Source: JAVBSX01 sp031549565
GTDB taxonomy: Bacteria > Planctomycetota > Planctomycetia > Pirellulales > Thermoguttaceae
Assembly (NCBI GenBank): GCA_031549565.1
Contig: JAVBPO010000054.1
Location: forward strand, 1 to 64,000
Direction of reading: 5' to 3'
DNA length: 64,000 nt
Below, one piece after another: positions 43,601 through 52,517 of the stretch. Below the pieces are notes generated by a model. It did not search any database and was not told the DNA's origin. It worked only from the letters and a program-made list of their open reading frames with translations. The translations under genes were made by a program, and so were the position numbers. Position 1 is the stretch's first letter; each line of letters starts with the position of its first letter.

Positions 43601-46600
43601 ATGAAACATGAGCAGAAAACCGAAGTCCCGGATCGGGCCATCCAAGAGATTCTTGGGTACCTCAACTTTTCCTCCGGGGCGCGGGATGTTCGTTTTTTCG
43701 CTTCTCTAAGCCGGGCTTTCCAGTTCGCCGCTCCTGAGCCGAACGAACCACGCTGGAAATGCGTCGTCGACGGCCTGCTCCAACGGCTTGATTCGTTTGC
43801 GGCTTCCGACGAGACTTTCAAGCAGTCCGAGCAGGCAAAACAAATTTTGGAATTTGTTCGGGATCGTTTTATCCGCGATTTCCGGGCGTTCCATGCCGAT
43901 CTTCTGTTCCACCATACCGACGATACGCTGGTCAACGCGTTTTTTCTGGCCCGGGTTTTCGAAGTGCTGCTTTCGTTGGACGCTTCCTGGGAGGAGCCGG
44001 ACCAACTGTCGCAAACGGCGATCGCACGGCTCAACGATCTGCTCGGATATCGGCCGATTCCGATTCTCGAAGGGGAAGAAAAACATCAGCCGAACCCTCA
44101 TGAATGGGTTCCCCCGATTCCGCTCTATATTAAGGGCGCCGGAGTGGCTTTCGGTCGTTATCAAAAAATGGTGGAAAAAGCGATCCAGATTCTCAGCGAA
44201 GCCGACCCGAGTATCCTGCACGATGCTTGGTTCGATCCGGAAAAGCTGGAAGAGCTCGTCCTTGATCCCCGGGCGTATGATTTCGATCATCCGGTCAACC
44301 GCCGTCCAAACTACCATTTCGGGACATGGGACATGAACACGATCGACAAAAACGGTTATTACACCCGCTTTGTCGTTCACCAGGTTACAATCGACGGAAT
44401 TCTTCAGCGTTTTGAAACGGCGTACACCGGCGAATCGGAGGTTTCGACCGTTCCGCAGGAGGAAATTCTCTATGAAGCGGGCGCGGTTCTTGCCGGGACG
44501 ATGCTGATGGGGTCCGGTGTAAGCGGGGACGGTCCGCAAGCCCACGATTCGTCGGTCACGCTCGCCGATCTTATGCCGCAAATCGCCGGATACCGCGACC
44601 GGTTCTACGAATCGCTGATTCAATGGGTTCCTGAATCCATGAAACCCCGCCTCAATCAGGAGCAATCGCGGCTTCACCAGCCGTTCGGCGGAGCACGGCA
44701 GGACCTGAACAAACGGCTCGCCAAACGCCGAGCGGACCAGTTGCAGCGGCTCCACCTCGCCCGGACGTTTGCCCGGATGGGGTATTTCGACGCCGCGAAA
44801 CGGCAAACGGACATCATTTCGGTTGCGTCGGCCCGGATTTTGTGTCAAATCGATTGCTGGATCACGCAATCGCATTTCCTCGCCGACCGCGGCAAAGTTG
44901 CGGAAGCGGCGGCGTTGATTCCGCAAATGGAGGACCTGCTCAAACGGGGAATCGCGTGCGGGGCGTTGGTCGATCCTTGGACGATTCTCGGTTTCGGTGC
45001 CCAATACAGCCTTTTTCCGGCAATCGACAACAGCGTCCACGATCATCGGGTCGACGACATGATTCATCTGCTCGACGACATTTTCGACCTGTACAGTCGT
45101 CTTCAAAAAGAAGCGGCCGCGAGCGGAAACGGTGAAATTCAGGCGGAGCTTTCCGACAAGATGAGCGATCTGGCCGGATGGTGGGACCAGTTCGGCAGCA
45201 CCGACGTTTCCAGCGTCGAAGGGTTTTCCGGTATGGCCGCGTGGGAGTCCGCCGCGATTGTCGCAACGGCTCTGGCCGCTTGGCACAAGGCGGGAACCGC
45301 CGCCGGAGACGTCGCGTTCTGGAGTCGGCACGTCGACCGCTTTAAGTCGCCCAAGGCGTACGTCCTCCTCGGAGAAGCGCTGCTGGACCAGCGGGATCCG
45401 GTCGCGTCCATGGCCTTGATGATGCACTGGCTCAGTCAAACCTCGGAGATTCCGCTCGCCGAAGGGGATTACTCGTTCCACTCCATTGCCCTGCGCTGGA
45501 TGGAGTCGCTCTGGAAAGATGAGAACACCGAAGACGAAAAAGGAACCCCCAAATCCGAAAATGGCAACGGAAAAACGCCGGATCACAAAGCGTTTTCGCC
45601 GATTGAGCCGGCCAAACGTTGGGAACTGACGAAAAAATTCTTCGATTTCATCGAAGTCAACGCCGACCTGTACTGGAACGTGCCGCAACTGGACTTGGAT
45701 GCGAGCCTGTTCGAATCCGACGGCTCCGGGGAAGCGTATCCCCAACCCTCGTCGCGACGGGACGGAAAAGGTCGCAACAAGAAAAAAGGGAAGGACAAAT
45801 CGAACGACGATGAACAGACGGCGTTTCCCGATTCGCCGGAGAGCCATTTCGATTCGCTCTACAAAGACGTTCCTCCCGACGAGGACGACGAGCGGAAAGT
45901 CGGGATCGATCCGCTGTACAGCGCCGCGTACGAAAACGTCGTCTACAAGGATACCGCCGACGACGGATACGACGACGACACCATCGAAGGGGGCCCGGTA
46001 TCGTTCAACGATTCGGACGATTTCGAGTTGGCCGACGAAACGGAGCGGATCAGCGACCGGCTCGCATTCCTTGTCACGATTTTCAAACTCTGGAAATTCG
46101 CGTCCGCCAAATCCCCGATGCTCCACGGCGAATCGTCGGAAGTCGACGACACCAAATCGCGGCTGGAAATGTGGTTGGAACAAGCCCGGTCGATGCACCG
46201 CAAACTCCTGCAACTGCTCAACCGCGCTTCGCAGTACAAGGTTCCCCCACCGCGCGGGACGCAGGAATCGCTCATGGAGTACGACCACCATCGGGGAACG
46301 AAGGAAATCCTGCTCGACCGGATCGTCTGGACCGGCGTCGAAGCGGCCGACACCATCCTGTTCATGCAGTCGATCCTCGGCGATGCGCAGCCGATGGTCG
46401 ACGCGACCCCCTGGCAGGAAGCGGTCAAATCCGTTTTCTCCGTCGTCTTCCGTAGCGACGTGAAGGAAGTCAAAAAACGCTGGTCGAAAATGCTCCGGCT
46501 CCTCTCGCGGGAAACGCTCCTTTACATTCCGACCTCCCGGGGCGGCAGCGCGGCGGAAATCGTCAAATGCCGCTGTTTGCAGCAAGTGATACTACGACTC

Positions 46601-47821
46601 CTGGAATACGGGCCGCGGCTCGGTTTGATTACGGAAACGTACCAACTGCTTGAAACGATCCAGACGATGGAGCAGACGCAGACGATGCGCCCCGGCGCGA
46701 TCACCGAATTCGACCGGCTCGTCGAAACCGCGACCCGGGCGATCGCCAACTGTGTCGCCGAGTCCTCGAAATCCTGGCGCATCGCCAAAGACGACGAGCA
46801 GTTCGCGTCCGCCAATCACGCCCTGGTCGATTACCTCGAACGGCTGATCGAGCTGCTCCTGGCCAGTTGGCTTTCGCACAGCCGCCAGATTCGTATCTCG
46901 CCGGTGGAATCCTTGACCGACCGAACCGTGTGGGACGAAATCAAAGCGTTCATCCAGCGGTACGGTCACGATATTTTCACACAGCAATTTATGGGTTTCG
47001 GCAATTTAAGGGCCGTACTGCACCAAGGGGTGGAGAACTATCTTCATTCGCTCATGAAGATGAAAAACGAGGACGAAGACCTTGACACCGCCGTCCGTTT
47101 GATCGAGGATATGGAAGGCGGACGCATCACGCTCCAGGACGCGACGTTCGCCTTGGAAGTGATTTTTGAATCGGTCGCCGAACATTATTCCGAATACATC
47201 GACTACAATAGCACCACGACTCATTCCGACAAAGGTGAAAAACTGTACATGCTGTTGGACATGCTGCGGGTTCTCACCGGGTACGAACGGATTTCATGGA
47301 ACCTCAAGCCGGTCTACTGGGTCCACGACAGCATGATTCGTGCCAAATGCGTCGAAGCGGCCAACCTTTGGGAACGAGCCGTCGCCAAGCGAAGTTATAA
47401 CGCCGCGGAAGAACATCTCAGGCACTACACGCGACTGAGCGAAAAGTACGGAATGTGGTTGCCGAGCGTTCACGAACGGCTGCAAGAGCGGTTCGTCCGT
47501 CCGCTCCAGATCGACCGGATGTGCGGGCTCGTCGCCGCCGCCGTGCGGGAAGCACGGGAAGACGGCCCGAAACCGACGTTCGCGGAACTGGAACGGCAGA
47601 TCGAAATCTTCGCCCGGGAACCGCTCGGCGTCGGGTACGAAATTCCCGAATGGTTGTCCTCGCTCCAGGAAGAAGTCATGTCGACACGGGTTGACGCCAA
47701 AGACGGCGAAACGGACAACGACGCGTTCAACCCCACTCCGCACTTCCCGCAAATCCGCCTCTCCCGCAAGGACCTCGACAAACAAATCGACTCCTGGGGC
47801 AAACGAATAAGGTTTGTGTGA
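43601..47821 (+). CDS. Very large cytoplasmic protein of unknown function
   Basis: 1406 aa with no signal peptide or membrane helix. Almost wholly alpha-helical, Trp/Leu-rich, resembling tandem helical-repeat scaffolds without a clear TPR consensus. An acidic and lysine-rich low-complexity linker (about residues 710-800, GRNKKKGKDKSNDDEQ, DEDDERK) splits it into two halves. No nucleotide-binding or catalytic motif is seen. I recall similar hypothetical proteins from planctomycetes but no function. It stands alone, 218 bp after the divergent haem-protein gene and followed by a heptad tract. Confidence 0.75.
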   Translation: MKHEQKTEVPDRAIQEILGYLNFSSGARDVRFFASLSRAFQFAAPEPNEPRWKCVVDGLLQRLDSFAASDETFKQSEQAKQILEFVRDRFIRDFRAFHADLLFHHTDDTLVNAFFLARVFEVLLSLDASWEEPDQLSQTAIARLNDLLGYRPIPILEGEEKHQPNPHEWVPPIPLYIKGAGVAFGRYQKMVEKAIQILSEADPSILHDAWFDPEKLEELVLDPRAYDFDHPVNRRPNYHFGTWDMNTIDKNGYYTRFVVHQVTIDGILQRFETAYTGESEVSTVPQEEILYEAGAVLAGTMLMGSGVSGDGPQAHDSSVTLADLMPQIAGYRDRFYESLIQWVPESMKPRLNQEQSRLHQPFGGARQDLNKRLAKRRADQLQRLHLARTFARMGYFDAAKRQTDIISVASARILCQIDCWITQSHFLADRGKVAEAAALIPQMEDLLKRGIACGALVDPWTILGFGAQYSLFPAIDNSVHDHRVDDMIHLLDDIFDLYSRLQKEAAASGNGEIQAELSDKMSDLAGWWDQFGSTDVSSVEGFSGMAAWESAAIVATALAAWHKAGTAAGDVAFWSRHVDRFKSPKAYVLLGEALLDQRDPVASMALMMHWLSQTSEIPLAEGDYSFHSIALRWMESLWKDENTEDEKGTPKSENGNGKTPDHKAFSPIEPAKRWELTKKFFDFIEVNADLYWNVPQLDLDASLFESDGSGEAYPQPSSRRDGKGRNKKKGKDKSNDDEQTAFPDSPESHFDSLYKDVPPDEDDERKVGIDPLYSAAYENVVYKDTADDGYDDDTIEGGPVSFNDSDDFELADETERISDRLAFLVTIFKLWKFASAKSPMLHGESSEVDDTKSRLEMWLEQARSMHRKLLQLLNRASQYKVPPPRGTQESLMEYDHHRGTKEILLDRIVWTGVEAADTILFMQSILGDAQPMVDATPWQEAVKSVFSVVFRSDVKEVKKRWSKMLRLLSRETLLYIPTSRGGSAAEIVKCRCLQQVILRLLEYGPRLGLITETYQLLETIQTMEQTQTMRPGAITEFDRLVETATRAIANCVAESSKSWRIAKDDEQFASANHALVDYLERLIELLLASWLSHSRQIRISPVESLTDRTVWDEIKAFIQRYGHDIFTQQFMGFGNLRAVLHQGVENYLHSLMKMKNEDEDLDTAVRLIEDMEGGRITLQDATFALEVIFESVAEHYSEYIDYNSTTTHSDKGEKLYMLLDMLRVLTGYERISWNLKPVYWVHDSMIRAKCVEAANLWERAVAKRSYNAAEEHLRHYTRLSEKYGMWLPSVHERLQERFVRPLQIDRMCGLVAAAVREAREDGPKPTFAELERQIEIFAREPLGVGYEIPEWLSSLQEEVMSTRVDAKDGETDNDAFNPTPHFPQIRLSRKDLDKQIDSWGKRIRFV

Positions 47822-47822
47822 T

Positions 47823-47953
47823 AGGAGGAGACAGGAGTCAGTAGTCAGTAGTCAGTAGTCAGTAGTCAGAAACCTCATTTCTTATTTGTCATTTCTCATT
47901 TGTTATTTGTTATTTTCCAGCAACCAATCCCTGGCTCCTGAATCCTGACTCCT
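47823..47953. repeat. Heptad repeats, three kinds in series (AGTAGTC, ATTTGTT, CTCCTGA)
   Basis: GGAGTCAGTAGTCAGTAGTC, then a block of ATTTGTC/ATTTCTC/ATTTGTT, then CTCCTGAATCCTGACTCCTC, the last being the complement of the opening GGAGACAGGAGTC. Ends 3 bp before the GH16 start. Confidence 0.85.
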
Positions 47954-47956
47954 CCC

Positions 47957-48793
47957 ATGAAAACATCATTCACCTCACTCGCGTTGCTCTTGTGTTCGTT
48001 CACATTTTGTTTCGGAGCGGAAGCCGTGAAGACGGATCCGCCGAAACCGTTTCCCGGCGGTTCGGGCCGGTTTACGAAACTGGTCTGGTTCGACGAGTTC
48101 GACAAGGACGGCTTGCCCGATTCGGAGAAATGGGGTTATGAAAAAGGTTACATTCGCAACAACGAGCTCCAGTATTACACGGTCGCCCGCAAGGAAAACG
48201 CCGAAGTGAAAAACGGCTGCCTGGTGATCACGGCTCGCAAGGACAATGCGGTCGTCGACGGCGAGAAACGGGAAATTACTTCCGCAAGCGTCATTTCCAA
48301 GGGAAAAGGGGACTGGAAGTACGGTCGGATCGAAGTCCGCGCGAAGGTGCCACAGTGCTTGGGAACCTGGCCGGCGATCTGGATGCTTCCGACGAAAAGC
48401 AAGTACGGCGGTTGGCCCGACGGCGGCGAAATCGACATCATGGAATACGTCGGCTACGATCCGGATCGGATCCACTTCAACCTGCACACCGGCAAATACA
48501 ACCACACGAAGCAAACCGGTCGCGGAGATTCCGTCGTGTGCGAAAAACCGTACGAGGATTTTCACGTTTACGCCGTCGAATGGTCCCAGGAGCGGATCGA
48601 TTGGTTTCTGGACGACAAAAAAACATTCAGCATCAAGAACGACGAACCCGGCCCGGAAGCGTGGCCGCTGGACCAGGAGTTTTACCTGATCCTGAACTTC
48701 GCTTTCGGCGGAGCCTGGGGCGCCCAAAAAGGCGTCGACCCTGACGCCCTCCCCCGCGAATTCCAAATCGATTACGTCCGCGTTTATCAGTGA
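47957..48793 (+). CDS. Secreted glycoside hydrolase family 16 beta-glucanase
   Basis: 278 aa with signal peptide MKTSFTSLALLLCSFTFCFG. The GH16 catalytic loop is GEIDIMEYVG with the nucleophile Glu158 and acid/base Glu163. Other family parts: LVWFDEFD, GRIEVRAKVPQCLGTWPAIWMLP, FHVYAVEW, and FYLILNFAFGGAWG. Typical length for a single-domain laminarinase/lichenase, so cleavage of beta-1,3 or beta-1,3-1,4 glucans is expected; algal or fungal laminarin is a probable substrate. No polysaccharide operon partners adjacent. Flanked on both sides by heptad repeats. Confidence 0.95.
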   Translation: MKTSFTSLALLLCSFTFCFGAEAVKTDPPKPFPGGSGRFTKLVWFDEFDKDGLPDSEKWGYEKGYIRNNELQYYTVARKENAEVKNGCLVITARKDNAVVDGEKREITSASVISKGKGDWKYGRIEVRAKVPQCLGTWPAIWMLPTKSKYGGWPDGGEIDIMEYVGYDPDRIHFNLHTGKYNHTKQTGRGDSVVCEKPYEDFHVYAVEWSQERIDWFLDDKKTFSIKNDEPGPEAWPLDQEFYLILNFAFGGAWGAQKGVDPDALPREFQIDYVRVYQ

Positions 48794-48888
48794 GTTGAGG
48801 AGTCAGGAGACAGGAGTCAGGAACCTCATTTCTCATTTGTTATTTGTTATTTGTTATTTAAAAACGCTCGCTTACGCTTCTCGCTCTG
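48794..48888. repeat. Heptad repeats (AGGAGTC, ATTTGTT) plus 25-mer companion repeat
   Basis: GAGGAGTCAGGAGACAGGAG then ATTTCTC/ATTTGTT units, then the companion element ACGCTCGCTTACGCTTCTCG CTCTG (48864-48888). The pyrC start codon follows 3 bp later, so the repeat forms its 5' leader. Confidence 0.88.
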
Positions 48889-48891
48889 TTT

Positions 48892-50160
48892 ATGCCCCTT
48901 TTTTTACGTAACGGTCGCCTCGTTGATCCCGGTCAGAAGATCGACCAAGTCATGAACCTACGCATCGCCGAGTCCCGGATTGTCGGGTACGACGAATGCC
49001 CTTCTGAAGAGGATCAGGTGCTCGATCTGGACGGGAAAATCGTTGCGCCCGGACTGATCGATCTGCACGTCCACCTCCGCGAGCCCGGCCAGGAAGGGGA
49101 CGAAACCATTGAAACCGGTACGGCAGCGGCGATCCACGGCGGATTCACTTCGATTTGCTGCTGCCCGAACACCACCCCGCCGCTCGATTCGCAGGCGACG
49201 ATCGAATACGTTCGTCAAAAAGCGGTCCGGGCCGCGAAAGCGAACGTCTTCGTCCTCTGCTGCGTCAGTAAGGGCCGGGAAGGGAAGGAGTTGGCCGAAC
49301 TCGGGCGTCTTTTCGAGGCCGGAGCGGTCGCCTGCACCGACGACGGTTCGCCGGTCGAGGACGCCGAACTGATGCGACGCGCGATGGAATACGCGATGAT
49401 GTTCGACAAGCCGGTTTTCAACCATGCCGAAACGACTTCGCTGACCAAAGGCGGCGTCATGCACGAAGGAAGCACGTCGCTCCAGCTCGGCCTGCGGGGG
49501 ATGCCCGCCGCCGCGGAAGACGTCATGGTGTCCCGTGACATCACACTCGCCGAAGCGACCGGCGGACGGCTGCACATCATGCACGTTTCGACGCTCGGCG
49601 CGGTCCAGGCGATCCGCCGGGCCAAGCAGCGCGGCGTCCGGGTCACGGCGGAAGTGACGCCGCATCACCTGACGCTCACCGACGAATCGCTCCGCTCGTT
49701 CGAGTCGAAATACAAAATGAACCCGCCCTTAAGAAGTGCCGAAGACGTCGCGGCCTGCCTGGAAGGGCTGCTCGACGGAACGATTGACGCCATCGCGACC
49801 GATCACGCCCCGCACGCCCCGGAAAAAAAAATCCGCGAACTCGACCAGGCTCCGTTTGGCATCATCGGCTTGGAAACGGCGCTCCCGCTGATGATCACGC
49901 GGTTCGTCAAGACGGGAATCCTCGACTGGCCGCTGCTGATCGAACGGATGGCGACCGCCCCCGCGAGGATTCTCGGAATGCCGAACAAAGGAACGCTCCG
50001 CATCGGCGCCGACGCCGACGTGACGGTAATCGATCCCGAGCAACAGTGGACCGTGACCGAGGATTCGCTCCACTCGAAGAGCAAAAACTCTCCCTATCTC
50101 GGTTGGGAACTCGTCGGTCGTCCATCGACGGTCATCGTCGGTGGTGCCATCAAGAAATGA
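48892..50160 (+). CDS. pyrC: Dihydroorotase
   Basis: 422-aa class I (multifunctional-type) dihydroorotase, third step of pyrimidine synthesis. Metal-site motifs: DLHVHLREPGQEGDET (His pair and downstream residues), the CCPNTTPPLD strand, HAETTSL, HIMHVSTLGA, and IATDHAPHAPEKK with the catalytic Asp. Start at the ATG at 48892 agrees with the family N terminus LFLRNGRLVDPG. The last 11 bp overlap the convergent cca gene, so the two mRNAs are complementary at their 3' ends. pyrB is not adjacent. Confidence 0.97.
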   Translation: MPLFLRNGRLVDPGQKIDQVMNLRIAESRIVGYDECPSEEDQVLDLDGKIVAPGLIDLHVHLREPGQEGDETIETGTAAAIHGGFTSICCCPNTTPPLDSQATIEYVRQKAVRAAKANVFVLCCVSKGREGKELAELGRLFEAGAVACTDDGSPVEDAELMRRAMEYAMMFDKPVFNHAETTSLTKGGVMHEGSTSLQLGLRGMPAAAEDVMVSRDITLAEATGGRLHIMHVSTLGAVQAIRRAKQRGVRVTAEVTPHHLTLTDESLRSFESKYKMNPPLRSAEDVAACLEGLLDGTIDAIATDHAPHAPEKKIRELDQAPFGIIGLETALPLMITRFVKTGILDWPLLIERMATAPARILGMPNKGTLRIGADADVTVIDPEQQWTVTEDSLHSKSKNSPYLGWELVGRPSTVIVGGAIKK

Positions 50161-51514
50161 AATTCGCGCCCCACTTCACCGCGTCTTCCCGACTGGTGAG
50201 CAGTCCGTCGAGCTGCGCTTCGTAAGCGGCTTTGAGCAGCGTTCCCATCTCCGGCCCCGGATTCATGCCGAGTGGTATCAAATCCCGTCCCAAAAGCAGC
50301 GGTGCGGGCGGGTTCTCCAGGATCGCCAGCTTTTCCGCGACGTCCAGCCAGTGGATCACCCGCCCGTCGCGGTCTTTCAGCCCGCCGCAACCGCGACGAT
50401 CGGCCAGGCAAAGATGCCCCCACATCCGGATGTTCGTCGGCGCGAGCCGCACCGCCAACCGACGGACTAGCGGCTCCCCGGGCGTTTCGTCCGGTTTGAC
50501 CTGTTGCGGTGCCATGTGTTCGAGAACGAGCGGCACCGTCCGGTCGATCACGTGGTGCGGTGCCTTCATTCGATGGAAAAACGTTTCCGTCAACGGTCCG
50601 GAAACCGCGGAGTGTTTCGGCGAAATCCAGCCGTACTCGTCGCTGAAGATCAACGTCGACGGCTTCCCGAAATCGTGACACAACGCCGCGAACATCAGCT
50701 CGACCCGTTCGTTTTCCGGCAGCGGCGTTTCCCTCGCGATCCGTTCCGCCTGGTCGCAGACCAGGAGCGTGTGATTCCACACGTCCCCTTCGGAATGCCA
50801 GGTTGAATTCTGTTTGCAGCCGATCGTCGCGGCGAGTTCCGGGAACTTTTCGACCCAACCGGTGTCACGGAGGAATTGCAGCCCCTTCGACGGAAACCGC
50901 CCTTTGGTCGCCCACTTGAACCATTCGGTCCAAACCCGTTCGGCGGCAAGCGTCTCGAATTCCGGGAGCAACGAGCGGCACAACTCAAGCGTGCGAGGCT
51001 CCGCCTTGAAACCGAAACGGGCGGCGAACTGCATTCCCCGGAGTACCCGAAGCGGATCTTCGGCAAACGCGTCGGTCGTTGCCCGGAGTACGTTTTGGGC
51101 GAGATCGCTCTGTCCGTCGTAGGGATCGCACAGGGATCCGTCGAGCCGCATACCGATCGCGTTGACCGTGAAATCCCGGCGTCCGAACGCTTCCCGGGGC
51201 GTCAAGCTCGAATCGGTCTCCACGTGAAACGCCGTGTGGCCGATCCCGGTTTTCGATTCCCGGCGCGGAATACTCACGTCGGTGTCATGCCCGACCTTCA
51301 CGACGCCGAAACTCCGCCCGACGACGTCGATCCGAAAATGCTCCCCGAGCGTCCGAGCAATTTCGTCGTAGTTCAGGCCGTAGACTTCGATATCGACGTC
51401 TTTCGAATCGATCCCGAGCAGCAAATCCCGGACATACCCGCCGACGAACAAACACTCCTTCGCCCCGGCCTGGAGCAAAAGATCGATGATACGGCGGGAT
51501 TTTTTGGGAAACAT
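50150..51514 (-). CDS. cca: CCA-adding enzyme / tRNA nucleotidyltransferase (HD type)
   Basis: 454-aa class II nucleotidyltransferase. Core motifs: CLFVGGYVRDLLLG, the metal DxD in KDVDIEVYG, RRDFTVNAIGM, EDPLRVLRGMQFAARFGF, and a C-terminal HD domain with CHDFGKPST and KHSAVSG. It would add or repair CCA on tRNA 3' ends; this fits the tRNA-Glu here, which lacks an encoded CCA. The start codon at 51514 is touched directly by a heptad tract, leaving no room for a ribosome-binding site. Convergent overlap of 11 bp with pyrC. Confidence 0.95.
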   Translation of the reverse strand: MFPKKSRRIIDLLLQAGAKECLFVGGYVRDLLLGIDSKDVDIEVYGLNYDEIARTLGEHFRIDVVGRSFGVVKVGHDTDVSIPRRESKTGIGHTAFHVETDSSLTPREAFGRRDFTVNAIGMRLDGSLCDPYDGQSDLAQNVLRATTDAFAEDPLRVLRGMQFAARFGFKAEPRTLELCRSLLPEFETLAAERVWTEWFKWATKGRFPSKGLQFLRDTGWVEKFPELAATIGCKQNSTWHSEGDVWNHTLLVCDQAERIARETPLPENERVELMFAALCHDFGKPSTLIFSDEYGWISPKHSAVSGPLTETFFHRMKAPHHVIDRTVPLVLEHMAPQQVKPDETPGEPLVRRLAVRLAPTNIRMWGHLCLADRRGCGGLKDRDGRVIHWLDVAEKLAILENPPAPLLLGRDLIPLGMNPGPEMGTLLKAAYEAQLDGLLTSREDAVKWGANFIS

Positions 51515-51661
51515 AAGAAATAAGAAATAAGAAATAAGAAATGTGAAATAAGAAATGTGAAATAAGAAATGTGAAATGTGAAATGTGAAATGTGAAATGT
51601 GAAATGTGAAATGTGAAATGTGAAATGTGAAATGTGAAATGTGAAATGTGAAATGAGTGAA
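51515..51661. repeat. Longest heptad array (GTGAAAT / AAGAAAT, about 20 units)
   Basis: Uninterrupted 7-bp units: AAGAAAT repeated, mixed with GTGAAAT, then about eleven successive GTGAAAT. It begins at the base next to the cca start codon and is its whole 5' leader. A reading through it gives the heptapeptide HISHFTF repeated, which is not a real protein. Confidence 0.95.
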
Positions 51662-51720
51662 ACTCGCACAACTTCCGTGTGAACTATAACGATACGGTAT
51701 TTCCTATTTCTTATTTCATT

Positions 51721-51745
51721 ACTCTCGCTTACGCTTCCTGCTCTG
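51721..51745. repeat. 25-mer companion repeat (variant)
   Basis: ACTCTCGCTTACGCTTCCTG CTCTG, following a short ATTTCCT/ATTTCTT block at 51700-51718. Ends 5 bp before the stop of the small membrane protein. Confidence 0.8.
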
Positions 51746-51750
51746 AATTT

Positions 51751-52308
51751 TTACGTTGCCGACGGGGTGAAATCGCATTTGTCGGTGACCAGCCATTTAT
51801 TGTTCTTTTTTTTCAGTTCGACGTTGAAATGTACGCGAACCAGGTCGTTGCCGTCCCCGAAGCCGGGCAGCAGTGCCGCCCCGCCGGATTTGAACCTGAA
51901 ATACACAACCGCCGTGAATTTGACCTGCGCGGTCGGGGGGGATGTCATGTGGTTCGACTCGACTTTCAAATTGAAGAACCTCGCACTGGTCACGCGGACG
52001 AGATTCATTTGTTGTTCCGCTTTCACGAGCGTGCTGGTCGCCGAGGGATGGATAAAAGTCTTCACTTGGGCAAGGTCGTCTCTTTCAATCGCGTCGGCCA
52101 GTTGTGTCAGCATCTTCGAGATCGATTTGTAATCCGTTTCGACGCAGTAAACGCAAAACACGCCGACCCCGAGGACGACGACCGCCCCGATCAGACAGCC
52201 GAGCAGCGTCTTGCGGTTTTGCGTCCCCATGTACGCCGCCCCGCCGAACGCCGCGATCAAAAGGGACAGCCCGAGCCAGATCCAAAGACTTTCCAGGAAT
52301 ATCGACAT
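51751..52308 (-). CDS. Small two-helix membrane protein
   Basis: 185 aa from the ATG at 52308 (MSIFLESLWIWL). Two membrane helices (about 8-27 and 37-58, including LLGCLIGAVVVLGVGVFCVYC), then a soluble domain with an initial helix (KMLTQLADAIERDDLAQVKTFI) and beta strands ending in VELKKKNNKWLVTDKCDF. The soluble part has the look of an NTF2-like or DUF4440-like fold, not confirmed. Function unknown. Confidence 0.75.
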   Translation of the reverse strand: MSIFLESLWIWLGLSLLIAAFGGAAYMGTQNRKTLLGCLIGAVVVLGVGVFCVYCVETDYKSISKMLTQLADAIERDDLAQVKTFIHPSATSTLVKAEQQMNLVRVTSARFFNLKVESNHMTSPPTAQVKFTAVVYFRFKSGGAALLPGFGDGNDLVRVHFNVELKKKNNKWLVTDKCDFTPSAT

Positions 52309-52430
52309 GGTTTTCAAAAGTGAGCGTGGACGAAATTCAGGAGTACAACTTGCGAATTATACCGGAATCCGGCCCGAATTCCATCGTATCCCCCGTCCGG
52401 ACAATTTCAAAATTTTCTCAAAAAATTCTC

Positions 52431-52459
52431 TTGACATTTCACGACAAGTGTCGTAATAT
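52431..52459 (+). promoter_or_regulatory. Sigma-70 promoter of the blaI-M56 operon
   Basis: TTGACA (52431-52436), a 17-bp spacer, and TAATAT (52454-52459) form a near-consensus promoter. The first operator lies within the spacer, so bound repressor would block RNA polymerase. Confidence 0.85.
52441..52454. promoter_or_regulatory. Operator 1 (ACGACA-N2-TGTCGT)
   Basis: Palindrome ACGACAAGTGTCGT inside the promoter spacer. Matches operator 2 in all but one central base. Type expected for BlaI/MecI repressors, which bind dyads with a TACA..TGTA-like core. Confidence 0.8.
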
Positions 52460-52466
52460 ACATTTA

Positions 52467-52480
52467 ACGACACGTGTCGT
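52467..52480. promoter_or_regulatory. Operator 2 (ACGACA-N2-TGTCGT)
   Basis: Palindrome ACGACACGTGTCGT, 26 bp centre to centre from operator 1. The pair fits a repressor dimer on each side of the transcription start. Confidence 0.8.
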
Positions 52481-52493
52481 AATTATCCTTGCG

Positions 52494-52517
52494 ATGAAAA
52501 ACTTGAAATTCCGATGA
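52494..52517 (+). CDS. Possible leader peptide coupled to blaI
   Basis: ATG at 52494 encodes MKNLKFR then TGA; its stop overlaps the blaI start in the sequence CGATGA. Such overlap could couple translation of the repressor to a 7-residue leader. Short and unproven. Confidence 0.3.
   Translation: MKNLKFR

Noticed and set aside
43706..46585. 959-codon minus-strand frame opposite the 1406-aa gene
   Set aside because: Shadow frame with Arg/Phe/Val-rich composition and no domain; the plus-strand gene explains the openness.
51285..51671. Long minus-strand reading frames with repeating HISHFTF residues
   Set aside because: They are translations of the GTGAAAT heptad array and of the cca 5' end; a 7-bp repeat gives a 7-residue period in any open frame.
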